From: Camarhynchus parvulus
Taxonomy: Eukaryota > Chordata > Aves > Passeriformes > Thraupidae
Reading direction: 5' to 3'
NCBI RefSeq assembly: GCF_901933205.1
Contig: NC_044573.1
Location: 62,363,993 to 62,427,992, forward strand
DNA length: 64,000 nt
In this document: piece after piece, positions 36,076 through 48,102 of the stretch
Layout of the letters: every line of letters begins with the position of its first letter
How positions within the stretch are numbered: the stretch's first letter is position 1
Notes under the pieces: generated by a model
Seen by the model: the letters and a program-made list of their open reading frames with translations, nothing else
The model's database searches: none
What the model was told of the DNA's origin: nothing
Position numbers and translations under genes: made by a program

Positions 36076-39000
36076 AAGGGGTTGTTTACCGATATAGACT
36101 AAGGCACTACTTTCTTGCCTAATTCAAATTTTAGATTCCAGTGTCCCATTTTGTATCAGACAACAGAATATAGTAATCCACTAAAAGAGATAGCTTGCCT
36201 AGTTTAATAGTAAATAAATATAAATTAATATCAGATAGTAAATTAATATCTTCTTTGAAAAAAATGAAACATTTCCTTCCTATATATGCTCAGGCAACAT
36301 ATATTTAAGCTGTACATGTAAAATATGCATTCAGTGAACTTGGTCTGCAATCATTTATAACCTTCTGGTAACAAAGTGTTAGTGTTTGATGAGATTACTT
36401 TGCCTGATAGCCAAATACATGGTTTTGAAGAATTAATTCGAGGAATTTATCTATTATTTTGGATGAAAAGTTCTGGCAGTTCAAGGCAGTAAAATTCCTG
36501 TCTTGTAGAAAAGAACACAGTTCAACCTCTGACAAGAAGAAAAAATTCATAGCTGATTGCAGCAATGAGATCCCAAATTTTTTAAAAGATATTTTATTTT
36601 ACTAAATATTTATCTCAGAAATATACAGCTAAAGACCAATTGCTTCTCTGCAGCAAACAGGAAATTTTATCTGCTTCCTGGTTTTGTTTTTCTTCTCCCT
36701 AAATTTTCCTACCACAAACATTTGGTGTGTTAAATGAAGTCTGATTTATTTGTGTTCATTCTGACTAATTTCAATATCTTTATCATTGCTCTTTATTAAA
36801 AAAAATAGGAATTTATAGAGCTGGGAGCAAAATGAAGGGATCTTTGTGGTTTAGTATATGAAATGATCTGATGTTTTCAACTCAGTTCCCTGTTAAGAAA
36901 AAGTGCTGTCTTTGAAAGTAAGTAAAAAACCTGCCATCTTTTACAAAAAACATATTTAATTCTGGAATCAGGGAATGAAAGAAAAATGATGTTTGAATAT
37001 GCTCATTTAGTTATTCTCCTGCATAAGTCTCAGTTTCCGTGTTCAGTAGCACATTTGACAATTTTGAACATATTCATAACTAATTAACGCAAATTTGAAT
37101 AGTTGTTTTCAGTTTATTTGCAGCCCTTTTGCTGATAAAAAATGGGAAACAGAAATACATGATGTATGATCCTGAATTTAACAGTGCACATTTTGAATGG
37201 AGGTCAATCACCTTAGTGTTAACAAATCAGACCAATATAGTAGGATAAGACGTGTATAAAACAACTACAAAGCAGATGATTGATTCATCAGAGTTGTGGG
37301 TAACTGATTAATATCAATATGTTTATTTTAACTGTTAATAAAAAATGATAAACATTACACAGGCAGTAATGGAACTGAATCGATCTGGAAGAAATTCCTA
37401 AGTAACAGTTCATGGTAAGGCAATGGTTTTTTACCTGGCAGGGAGCAAAGCTGCAGTCTGACTTACAGACTCGATGTGGTTGAACAGTGAAAGATGTTTT
37501 CTCCTCAGGATAATATACTGAATTTATGTCAATAATAATTCCAAATGTAACTAGTCTGGCTCTAGGTAATTTAGTTTGGTCAAATATCCTATTCAATCTG
37601 ATCTTCCCCATTTTCATCTTCCTCGGACACATATCTAACAACATGCACCTGTTAAAATGTTTGTAACATCTGCACTTATTAAATCAATATATACATTATC
37701 ACCTCATATTAGCACACTGCTCCAGCCAGGTTTAGTTTATAGAAATTAATGGCACTGTACTGTTACCAAATGTGTGCTACCCCAAACCAGTACCTGTGGT
37801 TCGATCAGTAACTCCCTTCCCACCCCTCGCTCCTCCCCCCAATGTATTTTTAACAAGACAATTTTCCTTTGAGGCGGGTACACTGAAAATAGTGGTAAAT
37901 CCTTCAACACACCGTATGATTTTGGGCATTTATTGCTTGATCCTGTTCTTGAAAGGCTTCTAAGTCAGTTATAGGCCAAATGGGCTATGCTAAATAGCTG
38001 AGTTTGAAGGGTTACAGATATTAAACCTAGACAGAGTAAATCCAATCTCTTTTTGTTTATAATAACTAACTATTTAATGCACTTGTTCATTTTTTGATCA
38101 AAGTGAGGATCTTAGTGTGTTACTTTGTTGTTTTTAAAGAAATTTGCTCTATCAGAGCTTTTGCTCTTTTTCTTCTCAAAGCATCCATGCCCTTTTTCTT
38201 GTGTCCTGAGGCATTTCTTGGACTACTTCTGTGTTTCTAAGTAAGAAACCTGAAGAAAGTGATGGATAGAATTGGACTCACTGCTGACAGGGATCCCAGC
38301 AGTCACGTGTCCCTTCTCTTGTCTCCAATTCTCTTCTCGTAGAAATGGATGCGGTTTAGAGTGTGGTGCTTTATTTTCCCTTTTGTGCCCCTTGACCCCT
38401 GTCTGGGCCTTTAACTCTCACACTGCTTACCAGCTGCTCTCCTTGTGCTTCTTTCCTCACAAACCACTGCCCAGCTGGGGATTGGTTACAGCTGTGGTTA
38501 GGGCAGAACTGTAAGGGGCAGCTGGTCCCAGCTCTGGATGTGTGCTGACTTGTGGCTCCATCCTGGTGCCAGCTTTTGGAGTGGTGGAGAACGCCAGTGG
38601 GACACCAGCTGTGGATATTTCTATTTCTATTCCACAACAGACAAACACAGAACAAACCCCTCAAACCAGTAGTTGGTACCTCTATCCTTCCCACTATGTA
38701 TGGCAGAAATGGCAGCAGTGTCTGTCTTTCAGACTGTATTTCCAACTACACAGCCCACATTTGTTCCCTCTCTTCTTTCAAAGTGCAGGAGTAGGCAGCC
38801 TTTGGTCCTCACCTGTGGAAGGCAAAAATACAATTGTAAGAAATCTTGAATCTGAAGTTGTGACTAACCGCAAAGCAGTCCTCAAGACAGCTAAATAGTA
38901 GCTCACAGGACAGTCCTGGATAAGCTCTCTTAAAGAATGTTTTTTTATCACCCAGTACCAGCTAAAAGAAAACGTTATACTGGATTAATTGTGGTTTAAT

Positions 39001-42000
39001 GTTCTACCAAAGCACACAACATATTTCTCAAAGCTAGTTTTTCTCAGTTTCTTTGCTGTAACCATATGCAGAAGTCATGGCATACAGGTACAGTTTTCCT
39101 ATAACCCTCTTAAGCCTTATCAAATAGCACTAAATTAAGCCATAGCATATTCCAAATGCTACATGATTAAGAGGGTGCCCACTTGCAAGCAGAATGTTAC
39201 ACGAGTATTGCAGAATCTGGTAAGTAGGAAATGCTTAGCAAGGAAGGACATTGCAGTGGCAGGCCTTGCTGGAGCTGAGCAAGGGATCTCATGGTGGATT
39301 TTATCTGACTTGCAGGTATATAGGTTTGCAGTATGATTTTTAGACATTTTGAATTAGAAAGCATGGTCTAAACAGGAGGAAAACCTGTAGATCTGTGAAA
39401 GAATTATGTGTCAAGGGTTGTTAAAATGTCTTTCTGCAAGTTCACCCACCCGAAGTATGGAGATTAACCACTCCATTTGGAACAGTCTCACCTTGTACGC
39501 AACACCTCTAAATCCTTTGTCCCTGTGTTACTCAGTGTAATATATCCCTGAGCCCCTTCTATGTGTGTTGCCAGGGGGTCCAGATACCACCCTTACTGCC
39601 CCAGATTCTGCAAACATCACTGGGGCACCTCAGGGCTGCCCAGGGCAAGATCTCATTCCTTTGTCCCCAAGGCTAGATGGCCTCCTTCCCCTGAGATTTC
39701 CCTGAACATTACTGATCCCTTATGATCTCAGAAAAACCTCTGGTCCCTGAATCAAATTTTATCATCTCAAAGATGAAGACGAAATAGGGTAAGTTTTGTC
39801 AACACTGAAGACAGACTGTGAGTTGTAAAGCACTCTAGGCCTTACATGGGAGCTGACTGCTCAATTCACAGTGAAGCACAAGTTCCAGGAGGAAAACATA
39901 AACGTGTAAAAAAGGGGCTATGAAACAAAATCACGTTCTGTTTAGAGACAGAACAAAAAATTTGGCTTAATCTCTGAAACACAGGCATGGTTTGCTATTT
40001 CCTCTGAACCAGTAAAGTTTATGTGTGCCTGTGGTGAAGATAGTAATTTAGAAGTTTTCTCTCTTGGCCAACTGCAGGGAGCAGAACAACTTCTTGAGAA
40101 ACTGGTTGTGCTTGCGGCACTCAAGTGTTCCTCTCCTTCCCCCAAAACAACTTTTATGTGAAGACTGGGCTTTTGAAAACCATGCAGAGCTGGCCTGACT
40201 TTCCTCCTAAATGTCACAGGAAATGCTGGAATCCACTACTTCTGCGGTTAGCCGGCGACACATACAGGCTTTGGAAACTGTGTAACAGCACAGATTTCCA
40301 CAGGAATGAAAACCAAATGCAGTTGTCCTGAGAAGAGTCTCAAAGGTTGGACTGATCTTGTATGTGAGAGTTGAGCATCACTTAGGGTAGCTATTAGGTG
40401 GTGCAGCCCCTCTCTTCTTCCCAGGAGCACAGTAGAGCTGGCAGTTTCTTTCATACATTGTGCATAGAATCCTGACCGCACTGACGCAAATGGGAGTCGT
40501 GCTACTGACTGAGATCTAGCCAGGATCTTACCCTCTGTGTCTGTGTGCCATCCAAAATTGGAGATACTCTGAAGACTCTCTCCGGTTTATTGCCCAGACT
40601 TCCATGTAAAGACTTTGTCCTGCACCATTCTCAGCATATATTTCCCATCTGCATTTTTCTATGGCTTTTAATATTTCCTAAAATTGCATCACTTTCTGTC
40701 TGTATCTGTATCGTCTGTATATGTTTGTGTTTTCATAGTCTATTCTGTCAATTTCTGGAAAGGATTTTGTAAATTAATATGCGAATTACAAACAGGATAA
40801 AAAAAATTTAGGAAATTGAGGAGAAATATGCTGTTGAAGGATATTTTCATTTTTCGGTTGTGGTTCATCTGAAAATCACTCATTCTGAGAAGACCACCCA
40901 ACATGAATGGAAACAAGAGTCTAGAAGGGACTCCTTTTTCATCAGGTGGAGAGTCTTGGGCAAAAGAGATGATCAATGCCTTTCTCCTACACAAATTTCA
41001 GTCATAATGGCAAACAAATAAAGGAAAAGTGTAATTCTATTCCAGGCTTCTTTCCTGAGTTAGGAGGTATGTGAATAGACCATCCAATAGTTTCAGTCTT
41101 CTCAGCCATCAATGTTCTCTTACTTATGTTTTTAATAAGGTGAGACCAAAGATGTCAAGGTGAAAATATAGTGAGATAATACAACCTGTAATTCACCAAG
41201 GATCTGAGCAAGTTAACGAAGTGCAGAAAGGATTTAGAAATGTTTGTCAATATTACGGAGAGGTAAAATAATATTTGAAAGGAAGTAATGAAATGTGTCT
41301 TGATGCTCTTTATATGTATATTTAAAAGAGTCCTAATTGAAAATTAATTTTTGGAGTGAAGGTGAGAAAAAATGCTGAAATATGTTGTCTGAATATCCTC
41401 GGTGAGAATAATCCTCATGTTCCTTATTTTCTTCTTATTGATCCCACTTGCTGCAAAGATGTAAGCTGATTGTGTCAATGGGGTCCCTCAAGCACTTCCT
41501 TTCCTGTTGCCATTTTTGGATCCTGGAATTTGAAGCATTAATGATTGTTTAAAGCACCCTAAAGAAAGTTACATTTAGACTATATATCAAGTCACATACT
41601 TCTGAAATGCGTTAAATCAGTTGCTCTTTTGCTTTAGCTAAAAAGAGAGAAATCCTCGTTTGGAAAAATTGTGGTACACTTGAGAATTTTAAATTATAAG
41701 CACTAATTTAGTGAGGGAAATTACTTGTTCTGCTGCAATTAGTTCATATATATCAGCTTCCCTTTTCCTACAAAAACCCCTCCAGACTGGCCACTAATAT
41801 TTTCAGGGATTCTCACTCTTTTTTTTTTCCCCAGTGTCCCTAGAAATGGCTACTGAGCTGCTGAAGAAAAATAGTGGTGGGTCATGGTGTCAGTGTGCAT
41901 GAAAAGGGGTGCCAGAGTGCAATATTGCTGGCAGCTGCTTCTAACTGGGGGACAGGGGAATGCAGGAGCCATAGAAGTGTGATGACACCTTTCTCCCTTT

Positions 42001-43774
42001 CTTCTTCTCCTCTCCCACCAGTAAACCTCCTCATCTCAGTATCTGCTGCTTTTTTCTTGGTTTCCCTCTTTCATGTCTTTTTTCTGCTCTTCTCTAGCTG
42101 GTCTTAGAGTCCTGTGCCTGCTTTTCCTATTCTGGTTTTATATTTACTTCATTTTGTTCATCCTGGCCCAAGCAGCTACCCCGTTATGACTGTGCAGCCT
42201 TTATGTGCCACAAAGAAAAGTTTAATAATGATCACACTAAGACTTTTTTGTCTACTATATCTCCTAAAGACTTGTTAGATATGGGGGAAGACATTGAGGA
42301 CTCTTCTAATTCAGTGGTAAGAAAGGAACCATTTTTTAACCAAGGAATTTGATGTAAGTTGTTTGAGCAATACACGTGCACAAAGACTAAACTTTTTTTT
42401 GCATCAGAGGACAGCCTGTGCATTGCTCTTTAATTTCCTGTGGATTGCTTTAGAGCGACATACTGAGGATTCTAATCAGAACATAACCTAGAAAAGAAAC
42501 TATGAGTTGGATGACACCATCAGGGATCCTTAAAAAAAATTAGGTATGTTTAAAGAATGTCAAAAAGTCCACTTGCATGTTAAGAGACCATGATGAGGTC
42601 TCTTTTTCCATAGAAAGCAGTGAAATCTCAGGATCCCACATCCTTTACTATGTCAAGTCACAGCTGGTCTCTGGACTACTTGCACAGCTCGGAAGAAGTG
42701 AATCAAACCAGTTTAGCACATCCTTGCCTTCTGTGTCACAGATGACAGTGACACTATTTTGAAACTTGTGCAATTAGATAGAAAAGGAACTGAAAATCAA
42801 CTTGTGACCAGGCTGGTTATATCGCTCCTTGCCAAGACTTTCAAGATGTGCAGAGAAATTTAGAAATGCTATAGATGCAAGTTGTGCTCAAAATCCTTTG
42901 CAAGCCTAAAAGGATGTTTGGAGTTACAATTTAAAAACAGTGGGGTTTAGTGCAGCAGGTTTTAGCAAATGGATCACGGCAGTTCCTACAGCCGACAAAT
43001 TAATGCTGACCCGACAGACTAACGTGTACCATGTGTTTATTTTGGCAGCAAATACGGAAAAATCATTTGGAGAAAATTTGTATTATTCAACAGATTTCTA
43101 TTTTTGTTTTGTTTTGTGTTTTTGCCTTCCTTTAATTAAAATCACAAAGGTAAGTTTCAGAAAAACTTTCTGATTGGTACCATATTTACCATGGTATGTG
43201 AAACTAATGATACCATGACATGTTTTTTTATGTATTAGACTATGTGATCACAGTAATTATCTCAACTACTAAAATGAAACAAGACCCCCCCACAACCCAG
43301 CTTGTAGGTAAATGGAGCAGGTAGATGTCAGACCAGAAGATGCACTGCAATGTTTCATGGTTTAACATTCATTTGCAATGTGAAGTTTCTGAGCATCTGA
43401 TTTATGAAAATACAGACTTATCTGTTTTCAAGATAGTTTATGAAAGAATAATCGTGGTTTTCACTGAAGTATTATCAAACTCTTTAAGTTAGTGTTATGG
43501 AGAGTAAAATACGCTAATCATAAATTGTTTATTGTAAGTCATAGGTTTAAAAATTTCATTCCACTCAGCTGCACAAGTTATGGTCCTGCATGACTTAAAG
43601 GATGAAAAGGACAAAAAACCAATACCATGACTGTATGGAATTTGAATGTTCACTGTGTCTTTTTTGAACCTTGTAAACCCTTGTTACACACTGATTTTTG
43701 TACTCAGAAAATGCTGAAAAAACTCTGTGTTTTTTCATTGGCATTGGACTGGTTTTTTTCCCTTGTTTGACTCA
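36076..43774. other. Noncoding DNA, no gene seen
   Basis: A long stretch with no recognised gene or mobile element. Frames reach 124 codons (38371-38745, -), lying in a G+C-richer patch at 38270-38720 where several frames overlap, which argues against any one being real. An 11-bp direct repeat, 'aaattaatatc', occurs twice at about 36216-36245. A small cluster of CpGs lies at 42970-43030. Confidence 0.55.
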
Positions 43775-43843
43775 TTTTCTTTCCTTTTTCTTTTTTTTCC
43801 CCTCCCTTTTCCTCCCTCCCTCCCTCCCTGTCTCCCTTCTTCC
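43775..43843. repeat. Polypyrimidine tract with (CCCT)n core
   Basis: 55 consecutive pyrimidines (43775-43829), then a single G, then 13 more. The centre is tandem CCCT/CCTC units. Such homopurine-homopyrimidine tracts can adopt triplex structures; whether this one does is unknown. Confidence 0.9.
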
Positions 43844-44223
43844 ATTCACCCATTATAACAAATTAAGTGAGATGCAAATGTAATATCCCTAGCACATCAG
43901 TTCTCTCTTTTTTACAGTTTGGGGTAGAGCAGTACTTTGTACTTCTCCAAAATGCCTCAATTCTTTTGTGACCATGTCTGCATACCACAGAAGCTACAAG
44001 GCTATTCTTGTACACATGAGTGTTTAAATTAAACTGGATGTGTTTCAGGAAAAAATTAAAATTTTCCAATCCAATTGTGAGAATGAGGTAATTTTATGGA
44101 TGGCATTCTATGAATTTGTACCAGTTCTGTTAGGCAGGAAGTAGACTTCATGTCATTAATGTTTTTCGGCCCTAAGATTTCTGACAGATAGTATCTTGTT
44201 GGGTTACCCTACCCTGCTGGGCT

Positions 44224-44225
<2 letters not shown>
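43844..44225. other. Noncoding DNA between polypyrimidine and poly(T) tracts
   Basis: Nothing recognisable. A 68-codon - strand frame here (43863-44069) has no motif. Confidence 0.6.

Positions 44226-44273
<48 letters not shown>
44226..44273. repeat. 48-nt poly(T) tract
   Basis: An uninterrupted run of 48 T, by far the longest homopolymer in the window. It could be the poly(A) tail of a - strand retrocopy, but the sequence at 44274 and beyond shows no AATAAA in the right place and no recognisable transcript. It could equally be an expanded or assembly-affected homopolymer. Confidence 0.95.
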
Positions 44274-44274
<1 letters not shown>

Positions 44275-45080
44275 AAAGTTCTGATTACACACAGTGAATA
44301 AATAACTAGTCTTTTCCATCTGCATGGAATTTAAAATTAGATCTCATTAGTGGTTGGGAAAATATGCTGTGGAAACTTGGGGAGGAGTGGAGGAGAGTGA
44401 CCTTCAGTGACCATCAGCCCTGAATTCTCTTTGTTGTGTCTTCTTTCCTCCAAGCCCTTCATCTCACAACATCTACAAAGGCACTGTCATACCATCATTT
44501 GTTTGGATTCCTACATCTCTGTCCTTCTTTTTCCACCCTCAAAGATGGAGAGGGTTTCTAGTGTCTCTCCTTTTCCTGGGAATACCTGATGGAATGAAGG
44601 GCCAGCAGTGGATGCTTAGGGAAAGATTCTGAGAAATTAGCTAAGTGTAAAGCAGGCTTTCACATCACCACCACTCTTAGATCAGGATGTTCATCACAAT
44701 CTCTACTTGCTTTTGTAACATCCTTTTTGTTTTATTTCTTTCTTGACTTGAGTCTCATGATGGTGGAAGTAAGTTGTTAGCTACAATGAAACACTGACCT
44801 GACTGTGACACCATGCTTAGAATGACCAAATCCATGAAGAGCAAGAACAGTCAAGTCATGGTGACATCCAATATTTTATTTGCATTGACTTTGAAGCAGA
44901 GATCCATGACAGAAATGCTGATCAGTATCCAGAAGTGCCTCTGATTACCAGAGAAAGAACAGCCTCTCCTGAACATCATGGTGGCTGCTTGAGAGCTATC
45001 CCTGTGCCAGGAGATGTCTGAAGACATTAATTTTGGAAGGCTGGTTTCAGTCAAACCTTTCACAGCCTTGTAACAATCTT

Positions 45081-45136
45081 GCTTAATTTAATTTCCTTCT
45101 GTGTAATATAATTTCCTCTCGCTTAATTTAATTTCC
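45081..45136. repeat. Direct repeat of a 16-mer, 40-bp spacing
   Basis: 'gcttaatttaatttcc' occurs identically at 45081-45096 and 45121-45136, with a partial copy 'taatataatttcc' between them. A small imperfect tandem array. Confidence 0.85.
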
Positions 45137-48084
45137 AATGTTGTGTTTTAATAGAAGATGAAATGTAAAAATTGAAACAAAATATCAAGAACAGGGATGA
45201 AGGGAAGACATATCCAAACATATATCCATGCCCTTAAGATTTAGGTAAGCTGTAATTGACATATTTGATAAGACCATGAATAGAAAACTACCATTTTTTA
45301 CATCTCTATTTCTGTGTCTCTGGCTATGGATTTAGATAGCTCAATGAAAAGCTCTGTGCTTTACGGACATATGAAAGAAATGCAATTGTTTTGTCCTGCA
45401 AATCACTATAACTTTATCTATGACTAATGAAACAATGTCATGGGCGCATCCCAGATGGAAAAAATGATCTTGCTAAGTTTGTGCCTAACTCATTGTCTTG
45501 GCTGCAGCGGTGAGTGTTGGGACAGTGCTGGTCACACAGAAGTGAGGTGTTTCCATGTTTCCTTTTCAGCAGTGCTCTGAGAGGGAAAACCATACCAAAG
45601 CCAGCCAAAGAATATTCTAATTTGCTAACACAGTAAGACAACAGTTATAAAGACAAAACCAAACCAAACAAAAAAACCCCTCTCACTTCATTATTTCCTA
45701 TAGGTATTAGAAAATGTTTAGACTTCAGTAGAAAGATAAGCACAGTAAGATATTTTTGATATTTAAAAGATCTGATTTTAGAAAGGATCTTGCATTCCTC
45801 AGGGTCCAACAGATTGGCAATACTAAAAAGTGAAAAATTAGTTCTGGTTACTAATTGGTTTTCAGCTGGTAATTTTCCCATCCCCTTTGGCTGGTTTAGC
45901 CCATGCATTGGTACATAATTAAAACACTCTTAAATGTCAATTAACAGCTGTCTGTAGTGAATGCTTGAAACATTACAAGTATCAGGGGCTGTTTCTGAGA
46001 CCTTATTGCCTGTGACCATAAGGCTTATGGGAGTGCTTAGAGAAATTTCTGCCTTTAATTTTTATTTTGTAGCCTGGCCACAACACTGGCCAATTAATTG
46101 AGGCTCATAAAAATTAAGACCTCTTTAAGGTCTTGGTTAGAATTATTTGGGGAAATCTCATTAAAACCACTGTTCTTCTGCTGAAATGAAACCTGCTGCA
46201 CCAACTTAGATCAGTTTTTTCCTTAGGAAGTAGTTAATCTAAAAAATATATTCTTACTCCCTGGCTTAAGTATTTTTCAAACAGTTTGGAGAGAGGAAAT
46301 ATAATGTTGTGGAAAAAAAATTGGCAACAATAAATATCTGTGCTCTTATATTCAGGAAATTATTCTTGTCTCTGAAAAGGAGGATGACAATTTGAAATGC
46401 AGTTGGAAGGGTATAGATGATTCAATAATTTAAAGGACTGTGATACCAAAAGCTACTCATACTGCCATTTGTGACAAAAGTAATTGGCTGAGGAAAAGTA
46501 TGTCTTGGCATTAGAGAGCTCTTTGTAATATATATGAATTTTTTTCCAGGAATTCAGCATAACTGACTGTACAAATAAAGGTTCAAAGTCTGAGATGAGT
46601 GGAAAATATAAGGAACTATTGAGATAACTTCTGAGCATATGTCTGTGCATGTTCCTCCTGATAATACTTTCTTGCTGTTACAGATGGAGAGGAGCATCTG
46701 CTAAGCGCACAAGAAGGAAAAAAAGTCTGGTGTTGACAAGTTCACCCAAGACAATTAAGGATAAGTTATTGCTTTAACAACATAGCCCCAAATGAAGGGC
46801 AGGGCAGAATTACATCACCTAAAGAGGAGCATCTGCAAAATTTCTCAAAGCACAGCTCCTGAGGGCATTTCTCCCTGGATAGGAAGACTGGTACAAGAGT
46901 TTCTCTTATGACTTGGTGGTCCAGCTTCCCTGGCACATGTAAGTCTGGGTGAGTCATGTCCCAAGAAAGTGAAGAAGATGTTTTTCTGAATGGCTCTTGC
47001 GAAAATGTGTGAGGTGAATGACAGCAGCTGGTTTGCCCAGGCACAGCAGGTCCATAACTAGCAGAAGATTATTTGACAATTTGACAGCCTACTCGTAACA
47101 TTTTATGTGTACAAACATTGCAGAGGGCCAGATTCTGAGCTGATATCAGTCTACACATTAATATATCTCCATTCATCATCTTAGTCTTGCATTCAGTGTA
47201 GATTGTCTTGATATTTTTGTTTTCATTTCCAGGGTTTAGTGCATTGTTCGTAACCAGATCTGATGTGTCCTTCCAGTTTTTCCTCTTTTACTACCTTACC
47301 TTTCAGTTGGCTTTTCAGCTGAAGAATATGCTGCAACAAGCAGACCTGAATTGCAAGTGGGTTTGAGCAGCCTGGACAGGTCAATAGCATCTGGCCTGCA
47401 ATTAAGGAGTGTTTGAGCTTGTCTGTGGACATCAAGCCTTACTTTTCTAACTCGGGCTGGCTGTCACATGACCCACACACAAGTGGCTTAAAAAAAAAGA
47501 AATAAGAAGGGCTAAATGAAATATTTTCTCGAAAATCTTTAGGAACAGTAGTGAAGTGAAATGCCTGCCAAGAAAGCTTTATTAAATGGCCATTAAAATT
47601 TAAAAAGAAAGTTCTTTTAAGAGTCTTGGCCCCAGTCAACTTTGTGGACTTGGCATACATTCTAGAAATTCTGGGTTTCTTTTAGTTCTTTAATTTTGCT
47701 CTGTAACCACTGTTTGACTTCAGTGCCAAAGGCCTATCTGCTTATTCAAGAATAAGTAGCTCCAACTTCTGTCAGAAGAGTCACTAAAAGATTTGTCTAT
47801 GTTTTTGCAATTTTATGCCCTTTGGTAAATGCCAAAAAATAAAATTTTTCTCTACCATGTCTTCAGCATAAAATAGATGAAATCTGGCATGTTATTTGGT
47901 GATATTGACTGTTGCCACAGTAATATTACCTGTAGGACTCTGTGCAACATTGAGGTGATCCCTCACTGTAAATTATTATTTCTTGCTGTAAATAATAAAA
48001 CTACTTTAATAGTCAAATATTTCTGGGTACAGCATTCATAGCCTATAGAAGGGCTGAAGGTTTTCTGTGCAATCTCTGGTTTAC

Positions 48085-48102
48085 TTTTTTTTTTTTTTTT
48101 TT
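48085..48102. repeat. 18-nt poly(T) tract
   Basis: An uninterrupted T run with no recognisable retrocopy beside it. Confidence 0.9.

Noticed and set aside
38371..38898. Cluster of open frames on both strands in a G+C-richer patch
   Set aside because: Fewer stops are expected in G+C-richer DNA; no frame has a recognisable product or clear splice sites.
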